Source of the DNA: Pararobbsia silviterrae
Lineage (GTDB): Bacteria; Pseudomonadota; Gammaproteobacteria; Burkholderiales; Burkholderiaceae
Direction: 5' to 3'
NCBI RefSeq assembly: GCF_003628125.1
Contig: NZ_RBZU01000003.1
Location: 186,001-250,000, forward strand
DNA: 64,000 nt
The notes beneath the pieces are model-generated. The model had not been told where the DNA came from. It ran no database searches and was given only the letters and a program-made list of their open reading frames with translations. Within the stretch, counting starts at the first letter, position 1. The number at the start of each line of letters is the position of its first letter. The position numbers and the translations under genes were made by a program. Positions 51,164 through 59,437 of this stretch are shown here, piece by piece.

Positions 51164-51682
51164 ATGACGTCCTCGGCCACCCTACCCAATTTCGATGCCG
51201 TAGCGTTCCGACGCGTGCTCGGCAAGTTCGCGACCGGCGTCACCGTCATCACGACGCGCGCCGACTCGGGCGAGCTCATCGGCATCACCGCGAGTTCGTT
51301 CAATTCCGTTTCGCTGACGCCGCCGCTCGTCCTCTGGAGCCTCGCGACGACCTCGTCGTCGATGCCCGTGTTTCGCGCGAACAGCCACTACGTCGTCAAT
51401 GTGCTCGCCGCCTCGCAGCTCGACCTGTGCCGGCGCTTCGCGACCGTCAAGGGCGACCGGTTCGCCGGCGTCAACCATCAGGCGAGCGAAACCGCGGGAC
51501 TGCCCGTGCTCGAAGGCTCGCTCGCATGGTTCGAATGCCATAACCGAAGCCGTTACGAGGAAGGCGATCACGTGATCTTCGTCGGCGAGGTCCAGCGCTG
51601 CGGCATCGCCGACGACAACGGCTCGATCACGCCGCTCGTGTTCCAGGACGGACGTTTCCACACGATACACCCGCTCGAATAG
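51164..51682 (+). CDS. Flavin reductase family protein (HpaC-like)
   Basis: A 172-aa FMN/FAD reductase with the split-barrel fold: FATGVTVITTRADSGELIGI, TASSFNSVSLTPPLVLWSLA, VNVLAASQLDLCRRF and a final GDHVIFVGEVQ. Such enzymes feed reduced flavin to two-component monooxygenases; no partner is next to it. Followed by gcdH after a 10-bp repeat array. Confidence 0.88.
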   Translation: MTSSATLPNFDAVAFRRVLGKFATGVTVITTRADSGELIGITASSFNSVSLTPPLVLWSLATTSSSMPVFRANSHYVVNVLAASQLDLCRRFATVKGDRFAGVNHQASETAGLPVLEGSLAWFECHNRSRYEEGDHVIFVGEVQRCGIADDNGSITPLVFQDGRFHTIHPLE

Positions 51683-51689
51683 GGTCCCA

Positions 51690-51739
51690 CAGGCTCGCAT
51701 GCGCTAAAACAGGCTCGAACAAGCTCGGATAGGCCGACC
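51690..51739. repeat. Degenerate 10-bp array after the flavin reductase stop codon
   Basis: Five units of 10 bp (CAGGCTCGCA, TGCGCTAAAA, CAGGCTCGAA, CAAGCTCGGA, TAGGCCGACC) begin 8 bp past the stop codon. Unit 2 is the most diverged. Confidence 0.55.
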
Positions 51740-51781
51740 GCCGGCCCGGCGCGACGGCCCCCACTCAGGAGGAGACATACG

Positions 51782-52975
51782 ATGACGACCCACGCCCGAT
51801 TCCAGTGGGATGACCCGCTGCTGCTCAACGAACAACTGACCGAGGAAGAGCGCCTGATCCGCGACGCCGCGCAAGCGTATGCGCAGGACAAGCTCGCGCC
51901 GCGCGTGCTCGAAGCGTTTCGTCATGAGCGCACCGATCCGGCGATCTTTCGCGAGATGGGCGAACTCGGCCTGCTCGGCGCGACGATCCCGGCCGAGTAC
52001 GGCGGCGCGGGGCTCAACTACGTGGCGTACGGCCTGATCGCGCGCGAGGTCGAACGCGTCGACTCGGGATACCGCTCGATGATGTCGGTCCAGTCGTCGC
52101 TCGTGATGGTGCCGATCCATGCGTTCGGCACCGAGGCGCAGAAACGCACCTATCTGCCCAAGCTCGCGAGCGGCGAGTGGATCGGATGCTTCGGCCTGAC
52201 CGAGCCCGATCACGGATCGGACCCGGGCGGCATGCGCACGCGCGCACGCAAGGTCGACGGCGGCTTCGTGCTCAACGGCAGCAAGATGTGGATCACGAAC
52301 TCGCCGATCGCGGACGTCTTCGTCGTCTGGGCGAAACTCGCGAACGAGGCGGGCGAGGACGAGATCCGCGGCTTCGTGCTCGAAAAGGGGATGCAGGGGT
52401 TGTCGGCGCCCGCGATTCACGGCAAGGTCGGCTTGCGCGCGTCGATCACGGGCGAAATCGTGCTGCAGGACGTCTTCGTGCCGGACACGGCGATCTTCCC
52501 TGACGTGCGCGGCCTCAAGGGGCCGTTCACCTGCCTCAATTCCGCGCGCTACGGCATCGCGTGGGGCGCGCTCGGCGCGGCCGAAGCGTGCTGGCACACG
52601 GCGCGTCAATATGTGATCGACCGCCAGCAGTTCGGCCGGCCGCTCGCCGCGAACCAGTTGATCCAGAAAAAACTCGCCGACATGCAGACCGAGATCACGC
52701 TCGGCCTGCAGAGCGTGCTGCGGGTCGGACGCATGAAGGATGAAGGCTCGGCCGCGGTCGAGATCACGTCGATCATCAAACGCAATTCATGCGGCAAGGC
52801 GCTCGATATCGCCCGGCTCGCGCGCGACATGCTCGGCGGCAACGGGATCTCGGACGAATTCGGGATCGCGCGACACCTCGTCAATCTCGAGGTCGTCAAT
52901 ACGTACGAAGGCACGCACGACATCCACGCGCTGATTCTCGGACGCGCGCAGACGGGCATCCAGGCGTTCGTCTGA
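51782..52975 (+). CDS. gcdH: Glutaryl-CoA dehydrogenase
   Basis: FAD enzyme that oxidises and decarboxylates glutaryl-CoA to crotonyl-CoA in lysine, tryptophan and benzoate-type degradation. 397 aa. Substrate-class motifs are [38 protein letters not shown] and the catalytic Glu region [29 protein letters not shown] precedes ATG 51782. No other pathway gene is adjacent. Confidence 0.93.
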   Translation: MTTHARFQWDDPLLLNEQLTEEERLIRDAAQAYAQDKLAPRVLEAFRHERTDPAIFREMGELGLLGATIPAEYGGAGLNYVAYGLIAREVERVDSGYRSMMSVQSSLVMVPIHAFGTEAQKRTYLPKLASGEWIGCFGLTEPDHGSDPGGMRTRARKVDGGFVLNGSKMWITNSPIADVFVVWAKLANEAGEDEIRGFVLEKGMQGLSAPAIHGKVGLRASITGEIVLQDVFVPDTAIFPDVRGLKGPFTCLNSARYGIAWGALGAAEACWHTARQYVIDRQQFGRPLAANQLIQKKLADMQTEITLGLQSVLRVGRMKDEGSAAVEITSIIKRNSCGKALDIARLARDMLGGNGISDEFGIARHLVNLEVVNTYEGTHDIHALILGRAQTGIQAFV

Positions 52976-53046
52976 ACGCGTCGCGCGCGCGTCGCCGCAC
53001 ACGGTGTGCGGCGCGCGGCGCGCGAACTGCCGGCCGGCTCGACAGA

Positions 53047-53070
53047 TCGACCGACCGACCGACCGACACA
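53047..53070. repeat. GACC tetranucleotide run near the peroxiredoxin stop codon
   Basis: About five copies of a 4-bp CGAC/GACC unit lie between the convergent gcdH and peroxiredoxin genes. A partial inverted copy (CGATCGGTCG) lies 10 bp further right, so a hairpin is possible. Confidence 0.65.
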
Positions 53071-53093
53071 AGGCCGATCGGTCGAGCGTCGGC

Positions 53094-53732
53094 TTACTTG
53101 TTCGGCTGCGGCGTCGTGCGCAGGTACGGACGCACGACCTTGTAGCCCTTCGGGAACTTCTGTTTGAGGACTTCTTCGTCCTTGAGCGACGGCACGATGA
53201 CGACGTCGTCGCCGTCCTTCCAGTTGCCCGGCGTCGCAACCGAGTAGTTGTCGGTCAGTTGAAGCGAATCGATGACGCGCAGGATTTCATCGAAGTTGCG
53301 GCCCGTGCTCGCCGGATACGTGATCGTCAGACGCACCTTTTTCTTCGGATCGATCACGAACAGCGAACGCACGGTCACCGTCTCGCTCGCGTTCGGGTGG
53401 ATCATGTCGTACAGCGTCGAGACCGTGCGGTCGCCGTCCGCGAGAATCGGGAAGCCGACGCTGGCCGCCTGGGTCTCGTTGATGTCCTTGATCCAGTCGA
53501 CATGGTGTTCGGTCGTGTCGACCGACAGCGCGATCGTCTTGACGTTGCGCTTGGCGAATTCGCCCGCGAGCTTCGCCGTCAGACCGAGTTCGGTCGTGCA
53601 GACCGGCGTGAAGTCGGCCGGGTGCGAGAACAGCACACCCCAGCTGTCGCCGAGCCATTCGTGAAACTTGATACGGCCAACGCTGGATTCCTGCTCGAAG
53701 TCGGGCGCAATGTCTCCAAGACGCAAACTCAT
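53094..53732 (-). CDS. 1-Cys peroxiredoxin (Prx6 family)
   Basis: Thiol peroxidase that reduces hydrogen peroxide and lipid hydroperoxides. 212 aa with the peroxidatic Cys in HPADFTPVCTTELG (about residue 45) and the Prx6-type C-terminal arm (SVATPGNWKDGDDVVI, FPKGYKVVRPYLRTT). No second resolving Cys is visible. An AT-rich spacer upstream separates it from the DUF883 gene. Confidence 0.94.
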   Translation of the reverse strand: MSLRLGDIAPDFEQESSVGRIKFHEWLGDSWGVLFSHPADFTPVCTTELGLTAKLAGEFAKRNVKTIALSVDTTEHHVDWIKDINETQAASVGFPILADGDRTVSTLYDMIHPNASETVTVRSLFVIDPKKKVRLTITYPASTGRNFDEILRVIDSLQLTDNYSVATPGNWKDGDDVVIVPSLKDEEVLKQKFPKGYKVVRPYLRTTPQPNK

Positions 53733-54013
53733 TATGATGCTCCGGTGACGGGGAGTTCCCCGAGGTCAGTGGGACGATTCGGAAGGTGCGCGGCGGCGCC
53801 TCCGGGAGAGGAGAAGGATACGCCAGCCCCCGGACCCGGCGAACGAACTTTCGTTTCTTTGCACATAAGTTTTTGTAATTTTTAACGCGATCGGCGAAAC
53901 TTTTGTGCGTTGCACCTGCTCCATCACTATCCTCAATACGCATGGCCCGGCGCTCGCTATCGGGTCCATATTTGGCTAGCATGGAACACGTGACGCCATC
54001 GACGGGAGTGGTC

Positions 54014-54316
54014 ATGTCGGAAATCAACAAGGAGAAACTGATGTCGGATATCAAAACCGTACTGTCGGACGCCGAAGAGCTGCTCAAGCAAGCCGCGAGC
54101 ACCACGGGCGAGAAGGCGACCGAGTTGCGCGAGAAGGCGGTCTCGCGCCTGAAGCAGGCCAAGGAAAAGGCCGCGGACGTGCAAGTCGTCGTCGTCGAGA
54201 AAGGCAAGAAGGCCGTACGGGCGACCGATGACTATGTCCATGAACATCCGTGGCAAGCCGTCGGCATCGCGGCCGGCGTCGGCGTACTGGTCGGGCTGCT
54301 GATCAACCGCAAATAA
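54014..54316 (+). CDS. DUF883 (ElaB/YqjD-like) membrane-anchored protein
   Basis: A 100-aa protein: long amphipathic helix rich in Lys, Glu and Ala (LLKQAASTTGEKATELREKA) and one C-terminal membrane helix (AVGIAAGVGVLVGLLINRK). In E. coli, YqjD and ElaB of this family tether ribosomes to the membrane in stationary phase; that role is only inferred. GGGAG precedes ATG 54014. First gene of a three-gene cluster. Confidence 0.9.
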   Translation: MSEINKEKLMSDIKTVLSDAEELLKQAASTTGEKATELREKAVSRLKQAKEKAADVQVVVVEKGKKAVRATDDYVHEHPWQAVGIAAGVGVLVGLLINRK

Positions 54317-54553
54317 GTCGACTGTGCGGGTCCCGCGCGAAGCGCGTCATGTGCGTTGCGCCATGACGCGTCGTCGGGACCGAGGATTGCGTGTCCGAGG
54401 ACGCCAGGTCAGCGGATGCGTGCGATGCATGGGCTCGCAGGTGTTCGGCCGCATGCGTGCGGGCCGCCCCGGGGGCCACGGGCCGGAGACGCGCCGTCCG
54501 ACCCGGCTGTCCGTCTCATCTGTTTTCGCGACTCATACCGACCGCCTGCCTCA

Positions 54554-54937
54554 ATGACAAACGAAACACACGCGTCCGAAGCGCAGCAGGGGCCGTTGCG
54601 CCGTATCATCGGCGCCCTGCTCGGGATCCTGCATACGCGGATCGAGCTGCTCGGCATCGAACTCGCCGAAGAGAAAGACCGTTTGCTGGCGGCGCTGTTC
54701 GTCGGGCTCGCGGCGATGCTGTTCGCGACGATGGCGCTGATTGCCTTTACGTTCCTCATTGCCGCGGCGTTCTGGGACACGTACCGGTGGCAAGCGCTCG
54801 CGATACTGTGCGGCGTCTATCTGCTGATCGCGATCGTCTGCGGGCTCGTCGCGCGACGCAAGATGCTCGTGGCGCCGATGGTGTTCCACGCGACGCTGAC
54901 CGAACTCGAGAAAGACCGGGAACTGTTCAAACACTGA
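54554..54937 (+). CDS. Phage holin family / YqjE-like membrane protein
   Basis: A 127-aa protein with two membrane helices (LLAALFVGLAAMLFATMALI and LAILCGVYLLIAIVCGLVAR) and a charged cytoplasmic N-terminus (HTRIELLGIELAEEKDRL). Despite the family name there is no phage context; it is part of the chromosomal DUF883-YqjE-DUF3318 cluster. Confidence 0.88.
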   Translation: MTNETHASEAQQGPLRRIIGALLGILHTRIELLGIELAEEKDRLLAALFVGLAAMLFATMALIAFTFLIAAAFWDTYRWQALAILCGVYLLIAIVCGLVARRKMLVAPMVFHATLTELEKDRELFKH

Positions 54938-55023
54938 TCGGGGCCGCATGGGCCGCCGTCGACGTGCATTCGTGCGCACGCAACGGGGGTCGCGCATTCG
55001 ACCTTGCGAAGGATCACACCATC

Positions 55024-55449
55024 ATGAATCGGCCAAACGACCCGCGTGTCGCGATTGAGGTCCACCGTCGACGTAACGGGGGCACCGATCGCAAGTCGCT
55101 CGCGATCCGCAAGGAAATCCTGCTGTTGCGTTGCGAACTCGAGCGACTCGAAGTCCGCGAAGCGACGGCGGAATTGCGCGGACGGTTTGCGCACTTCGGC
55201 TGGCTGCGCATGCTGATGCCGCGCATGAGCGGCCGAGGCGGACTCGCCGGCCTCGGGCACATGCTCAAGGACTATCCGTTTCTGAGCTCGGTCGTCTCGC
55301 TCGCGCTCACGCATGGTCCCAAACTCAAGGGACTCGGACGGCTGCGTCCGCTGCTCAAATTCGGCGCGGTGGGTTTCGGCGCATGGCAGGTCGTCCGGCT
55401 CTGGCGCGCGGCGAATGAACCGAGTGACGCGTCGGCGCCGGGTGCATAA
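55024..55449 (+). CDS. DUF3318 domain protein
   Basis: A 141-aa basic protein that fits the DUF3318/YqjK-like third gene of this cluster: RKEILLLRCELERLEVREAT (helical N-part) followed by a weakly hydrophobic C-part (LSSVVSLALTHGPKLKGLGR). Function unknown; probably binds the inner membrane with the two upstream partners. ATG 55024. Confidence 0.75.
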   Translation: MNRPNDPRVAIEVHRRRNGGTDRKSLAIRKEILLLRCELERLEVREATAELRGRFAHFGWLRMLMPRMSGRGGLAGLGHMLKDYPFLSSVVSLALTHGPKLKGLGRLRPLLKFGAVGFGAWQVVRLWRAANEPSDASAPGA

Positions 55450-55499
55450 CGGCGCGTACGGGTGCGTGAGCGCGCGAACGTGCCTGAAAGACTGAGCGG

Positions 55500-55714
55500 T
55501 ACGCCGAGGCGACCGGACCGTTGAGCAGCGTAACGTTGCGCGATGGAACGCTTCTTTAAGTCTGCAGGCCCAGCAGCGGGCTCGCCAGGCTCGTGTTAGC
55601 AGGTCCGCGCGCCGAGTAGTCCGGTCGTCGTGTGACCGATTGAATACGCCGAACCGGCCTGACCATTGAGCACCGAGGCGCTGGTTAGAGTTTGCACGCT
55701 CTGTAGTGAACTCC
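55500..55714. repeat. Decayed duplicate copies of the pilE 3' end
   Basis: On the minus strand, about 80-130 bp past the pilE stop, the sequence ACGACCGGACTACTCGGCG and what follows repeats the last codons of pilE (ACGACCGGACCGCTCGGCG). A still further copy of the preceding segment (CTCAATGGTCAGGCCGGTTC at about 55650-55670; CTCAACGGTCCGGTCGCCTC at about 55502-55525) is present. These are tandem duplications with decay, not a new gene, although a short frame (TTTGLLGARTC) still ends like the pilin. Confidence 0.65.
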
Positions 55715-56347
55715 CTACGGACCGTGCCAGCAAGTCTGCGCGCCGAGCGGTCCGGTCGTCATCGTGCGGCCATTCGAATCGAGCGCGAAGGTCCCGCATG
55801 CGTCGTGCTCCATGAAATGCCCGCGCGCGGGCACCGCATAGATCGTGTAAGCCCCCGGCGCCGCGAAGGCGACCATCACGCGATACGCGGGCCGATGCGT
55901 GCCGGAAGGTGCGACCGCCAACTCCGCGGGCAGTCCGCCCTCGACAGCGCCGCCACGGCTGGCGCCACTCCCACTATCGCCCCCACCCCCGCTGTCGCCG
56001 CCACTATCGCTGTCGCTGCCACCGACGCTTCCACCGACGCCTGCATCCACGCGTACGCGCGCAGCGGTCGCATCATTCGATGTCAACGCCATGACACTGA
56101 GTTCGCGAGACTCGATGTATTGTGCCGCCCGCCAGAGTCCAAGCGCGGCGGCCGCCCGAAGCGCGCGCGTTTCATGGATGCGGTACGCCGGAATCGCGTA
56201 GGCCGCGATCACCGCGGCGATCGCCAATGTGCAAAGTGCTTCAAACAGCGTAAAGGCCGCGTTCGAGCCGCGTTGGTGCGGCACGCGCGTCGCGCGGATC
56301 GCCCTGCCATGCGACACGCTCGGGGTCCGCAATCGATCGCCACGCAT
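55715..56347 (-). CDS. Type IV pilin-like protein (PilE-like minor pilin)
   Basis: A pseudopilin of 210 aa. The class III signal is FTLFEALCTLAIAAVIAAYA after a short leader; Glu at mature position 5 is present but the residue before the cleavage site is Ala (NAA|FTLFE), not the usual Gly. The C-terminal domain contains a Gly/Ser/Asp-rich insert (about 55935-56045) and a Cys pair (DACGTFALD ... GAQTC). ATG 56347 lacks a ribosome binding site. The same frame stays open upstream through pilX. Last gene of the minor pilin cluster. Confidence 0.65.
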   Translation of the reverse strand: MRGDRLRTPSVSHGRAIRATRVPHQRGSNAAFTLFEALCTLAIAAVIAAYAIPAYRIHETRALRAAAALGLWRAAQYIESRELSVMALTSNDATAARVRVDAGVGGSVGGSDSDSGGDSGGGGDSGSGASRGGAVEGGLPAELAVAPSGTHRPAYRVMVAFAAPGAYTIYAVPARGHFMEHDACGTFALDSNGRTMTTGPLGAQTCWHGP

Positions 56348-57133
56348 GCACGGCGGTGACAAGCGCCGTCGTCGATGCGCGCCTCCAGCCGAAGGTTGAA
56401 GCCTAGCGCCACGCCGATCGCAATCCCGATCTCGATCCTGATCCCCATACCGACGCCGATACCGACGCCGATATCGACGCCGACACCCATCCATCCGCAC
56501 TCGACAACCGCGCGCGACCGCGTCCGGACGACCACGCCGATGGATATCCGCGTCGCAGGCAGAATGGCCTCGCGCGTGTCTGTCCGGCGCATCTCGCACG
56601 TCGCCGCCGCGCCTTCGCCGGCGGCGCACGCCGTCACTGTTCGATACCACGATGCCGGTACGTTCGATCGGCAGCCCGGGCGACCAGCGTGTCTCGATTG
56701 CGCGTCCCGAACCCCAGATATCGAGTTGCGCCGATGCCTGCACCTGGCGCGATGCGCCGTAACCCACGGCGCGGATCCGATACCCGAACGCATGCGTTCC
56801 GACGGAACCCACCTGCTCGATCGCGCACATGGGCTCGGCCGCGCTGGCGGGCCAGCCCGCGAGTGCCTTCCAGCGGCCCGAAATTGGTTGATCGGCGCGC
56901 CTTCGACCCGATATGCGATCTAGCACATCACGCTCGCATGCCATCAGCGCCGCGTCCGCGGCATGGAACGCAAGCAAGCGCTCGATCTCGTTCCGCGCGC
57001 CGAGCACGTGTTGCGTCGCGACGTGCAGCGTCGATGCACACAACAGGCCGATCAGCATCACGAGCGCAATCGTCGCGATAAGGACTGCGCCGCGTTGTGT
57101 CGGACACGGCCGCAACGCCCCTCGGATCGGCAC
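56348..57133 (-). CDS. PilX-like minor pilin assembly protein, C-terminus unresolved
   Basis: The start GTG 57133 gives a 15-residue leader ending QRG, then AVLIATIALVMLIGLLCAST, as in PilX-type pseudopilins (no Glu5). ACERDVLDR and later FGYRIRAVGYGASRQVQ look authentic. After about residue 168 (near 56640) the frame becomes Arg-rich, typical of out-of-frame GC-rich DNA, and no stop comes before pilE. A frameshift near 56640 or an in-frame PilX-PilE fusion is possible. An upstream ATG (57442), overlapping the pilW stop by 4 bp, would add the 15-bp repeat as an N-terminal extension. The end given is a boundary, not a stop codon. Confidence 0.5.
56414..56497. repeat. Degenerate hexamer array in the pilX-pilE region
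   Basis: Fourteen units of 6 bp such as CCGATC, CCGACG, CCGATA, TCGACG. One minus frame reads as alternating Gly-Val/Ile, another as Arg-Arg-Tyr, and the third hits a stop just past the array. The array probably caused the extension or loss of the pilX frame. Confidence 0.7.
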
Positions 57134-57170
57134 GACACGCCGCGCACCGTGTCGCGCGCCGTCGCGTCGC

Positions 57171-57380
57171 CCGATATTCCGATGCCCAATATGCCGATGG
57201 CCGCCGTCCCAATGCTTGGCGCCTCGATGCTTGGCGATCCCATGCGCAGCGTCGCGATGCACGGCGTCCCGATGGCCGGCATTCCGATTCTCGGCGGACC
57301 AATGCGCGACGTTCCGACGCTCGGCCAAGTGGAACCCGGCGTTGTGGAACCTGGCGTCGAGGCACCCGACATCGTGACGC
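57171..57380. repeat. Fourteen degenerate 15-bp repeats between pilW and pilX
   Basis: Fourteen units of 15 bp with consensus YCGGCGTYCCGATGC and no gaps. Because the unit is a multiple of three, the minus frame stays open and reads as pentapeptides of the type (D/N)-A-x-H-R. The array starts about 60 bp before the pilW stop codon region is reached on the minus strand and ends 37 bp before the GTG start of pilX. Confidence 0.92.
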
Positions 57381-57438
57381 ATCGTCCCGTCGCTCACGCG
57401 AGGACAGGACGACGGCATGACGAGACACGTCGCCGCGC

Positions 57439-58194
57439 TCATGACGCGCTCGATCGCGACCGCAACGCGATGCGCGCGCGGAACGCATGAGGTGGCGCCG
57501 CCGTCTCGGCGCAGTCGGCGCCTGTCGAGCGACGCGTCGATCTCGACCGCCCTTCGGCACTCGGCTGCACCGGGTTCAAGCAGACGTCGAGCAACGCGAT
57601 CTCACGCAACAGATCGTCGTGCGCGGGTACGCCCTTTCCCTCGCGCATCGCTCGCCCCGGATGCGCCTCGGCGGTCAGCGCACGCACGTCGACCACAACC
57701 GGCATCGAATAACGGCTACTACCCGCCTGGCAATAGAGTTCTCGGCGCGACCCGTCGTCCGAGACCTCGACACCCCAATAGGTCGTAGCGCGCGTCGCCA
57801 CGTCGTGGCTCGACACGACGCCATTGCGCTCCGATCGGGCACCCTGCCGCTCGAATGTCAAGCACAGCGGATCGGACGCCGCCGGGTTTGCGCGCGGCGG
57901 CAGCGCGGTCACGCGATATTCGAGCGCGATTCGATCACCCAACCCACGACGATGTTTCAAGACCTTGGCGTCGGTCGCCTGTCGCGCCGCCTGCCGGATC
58001 GTATCGAGCGCATCGCTTGCATGCGCATACACCGCCGCGACACGCCACATCGCGATCTGTACGGATCTGTGTTGCATATAAGTCTCCACGCTCGCCAGAA
58101 GAACGATGCCGCCGAGGACCATCGCGATCGACAGCTCGATCAGCATGTGTCCGCGCGACGCGGTGCACGACGCGCGCTCGCGTCTCGATCGCAT
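57439..58194 (-). CDS. PilW-like type IV pilus minor pilin
   Basis: A pseudopilin with signal RG|HMLIELSIAMVLGGIVLLAS (Glu5 present), followed by a middle domain with RIALEYRVTALPP and a C-terminus rich in Cys. ATG 58194 gives a 17-residue leader and 251 aa. An ATG at 58338 overlaps the pilV stop by 4 bp (ATGA) and would give a long Arg-rich leader; its composition argues against it, but coupling favours it. Type IV pilus tip complex component by family. Confidence 0.75.
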   Translation of the reverse strand: MRSRRERASCTASRGHMLIELSIAMVLGGIVLLASVETYMQHRSVQIAMWRVAAVYAHASDALDTIRQAARQATDAKVLKHRRGLGDRIALEYRVTALPPRANPAASDPLCLTFERQGARSERNGVVSSHDVATRATTYWGVEVSDDGSRRELYCQAGSSRYSMPVVVDVRALTAEAHPGRAMREGKGVPAHDDLLREIALLDVCLNPVQPSAEGRSRSTRRSTGADCAETAAPPHAFRARIALRSRSSAS

Positions 58195-58334
58195 GCGCCC
58201 GGATCGGGTGCGATCAGGGCGAAAACATCGCCACCGCGGATAGGCCGATCGGACACGTCTCGGTCGAATGGGTCTCCAGCGCGCGCATTCCCGCCGCGCG
58301 CGACAGGGTCGAGCCAAGCCATTCCGCATCGGAC

Positions 58335-58796
58335 TCATGAAGCGCCGCGCCCATTTGACGCAGGGACACCGACCGGCAAGCGCAAACACGCACGCTCGCG
58401 CATGCCGCGACATCCCGCGCCGTTTGCAACGTTCCGCGATGACCATGCGATCTCGATCGTCATGACCGTCTGCCGATCGAATTCAATCGCGACGCGTCCG
58501 TCACGAAGCTCGCGACGCGCCCGCGCATCGTATTCACGCCGCACCGCATCGCGCGGCAAGCCGCCGCGCAGGGATTCCGCCGCATTCGCGGCCAACCCGT
58601 GCGCGACCCGATATTCGTTCGCCGTCTGCAGCATGCGAAGCGCCTGGACCTCAGCCGCGCAAGCCATCAGTCCCACCCAGCACAACAGCGAGAGCGCCAC
58701 GCAAACCTCGATCAATGCACTGCCCGCGTGCGCTCCGCGCGACCTCGCGATGCCGTGCGCCCGCGTGCCGACGCTGGCCGCTACGTACCGACGCAT
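58335..58796 (-). CDS. PilV-like type IV pilus minor pilin
   Basis: A 153-aa pseudopilin with class III signal AG|SALIEVCVALSLLCWVGL and Glu5, followed by the family-like helix ALRMLQTANEYRVAHGLAAN. ATG 58796 starts inside the upstream fimT gene (16-bp overlap), indicating translational coupling. Cys residues near the C-terminus could form the usual disulfide. Confidence 0.78.
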   Translation of the reverse strand: MRRYVAASVGTRAHGIARSRGAHAGSALIEVCVALSLLCWVGLMACAAEVQALRMLQTANEYRVAHGLAANAAESLRGGLPRDAVRREYDARARRELRDGRVAIEFDRQTVMTIEIAWSSRNVANGAGCRGMRERACLRLPVGVPASNGRGAS

Positions 58797-59437
58797 CGGC
58801 CCTCCGTCATACGAATGCGTCCGCCCGACGCGATCGACATGCATCGATAGGCACGCCGATCGCGCACATCCGCATCGACCCGCGGCCCGATTTCGAAGCC
58901 GCGCGCGAACCCCGTGCGTCCGAGGGGCGGCGAAAAGACCAGCGCCCGTGGGCTCCCGCTCAGGCGAATGGCCGGATCGATCGCCCATTCGCGAAGCCAT
59001 TCGATATGACGTCGATCTTCGGTCAATGCGACGAAGCGCGCGCAGTGCCAGTCGACATTGTTGGACGGCCGTAAATGCATCGCGTCACGCAGGCTCGCGT
59101 CCGAACACCAGGCGGAGGACTCCGCGTCCGGGCAGGCGCGTCGAGACACCCGGGTCGATGCGGGATCGCCGACGCCCGCCGCGCATATCGCGACCGTCCG
59201 CCCTGTTCGGCGCACCTCGTCGCGAGCGTGCTCGAACAGGGTCATCCATTCATGCGATGCCGCCTCGACACGCGTATGGCCGCCCCATCGCCCGATCCAC
59301 GGCGCCGCCCATAGCGCCCCGATCGCGACGATCGCCAGAACGAGCATCGCTTCGATCGTGCCGAACCCCGGCGCGCGTGTGGCGTTCACATCGTCGTGGC
59401 CGAAGTCGTCGTGATCGAAGCGGGCGTGCGAGCGCAT
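58781..59437 (-). CDS. GspH/FimT-family pseudopilin
   Basis: First gene of the minor pilin cluster. Prepilin peptidase site PG|FGTIEAMLVLAIVAIGAL with Glu5, then the FimT/GspH stretch FEHARDEVRRTGRTVAIC. ATG 59437 gives a 24-residue leader and 218 aa; an upstream ATG at 59518 is less likely. Initiates or caps the pilus together with the downstream PilV/W/X/E-like proteins. Confidence 0.8.
   Translation of the reverse strand: MRSHARFDHDDFGHDDVNATRAPGFGTIEAMLVLAIVAIGALWAAPWIGRWGGHTRVEAASHEWMTLFEHARDEVRRTGRTVAICAAGVGDPASTRVSRRACPDAESSAWCSDASLRDAMHLRPSNNVDWHCARFVALTEDRRHIEWLREWAIDPAIRLSGSPRALVFSPPLGRTGFARGFEIGPRVDADVRDRRAYRCMSIASGGRIRMTEGRCVGT

Noticed and set aside
54554-54937. Prophage remnant, suggested by the holin family name
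   Set aside because: No other phage gene or integration scar nearby; the DUF883-YqjE-DUF3318 cluster is an ordinary chromosomal set.
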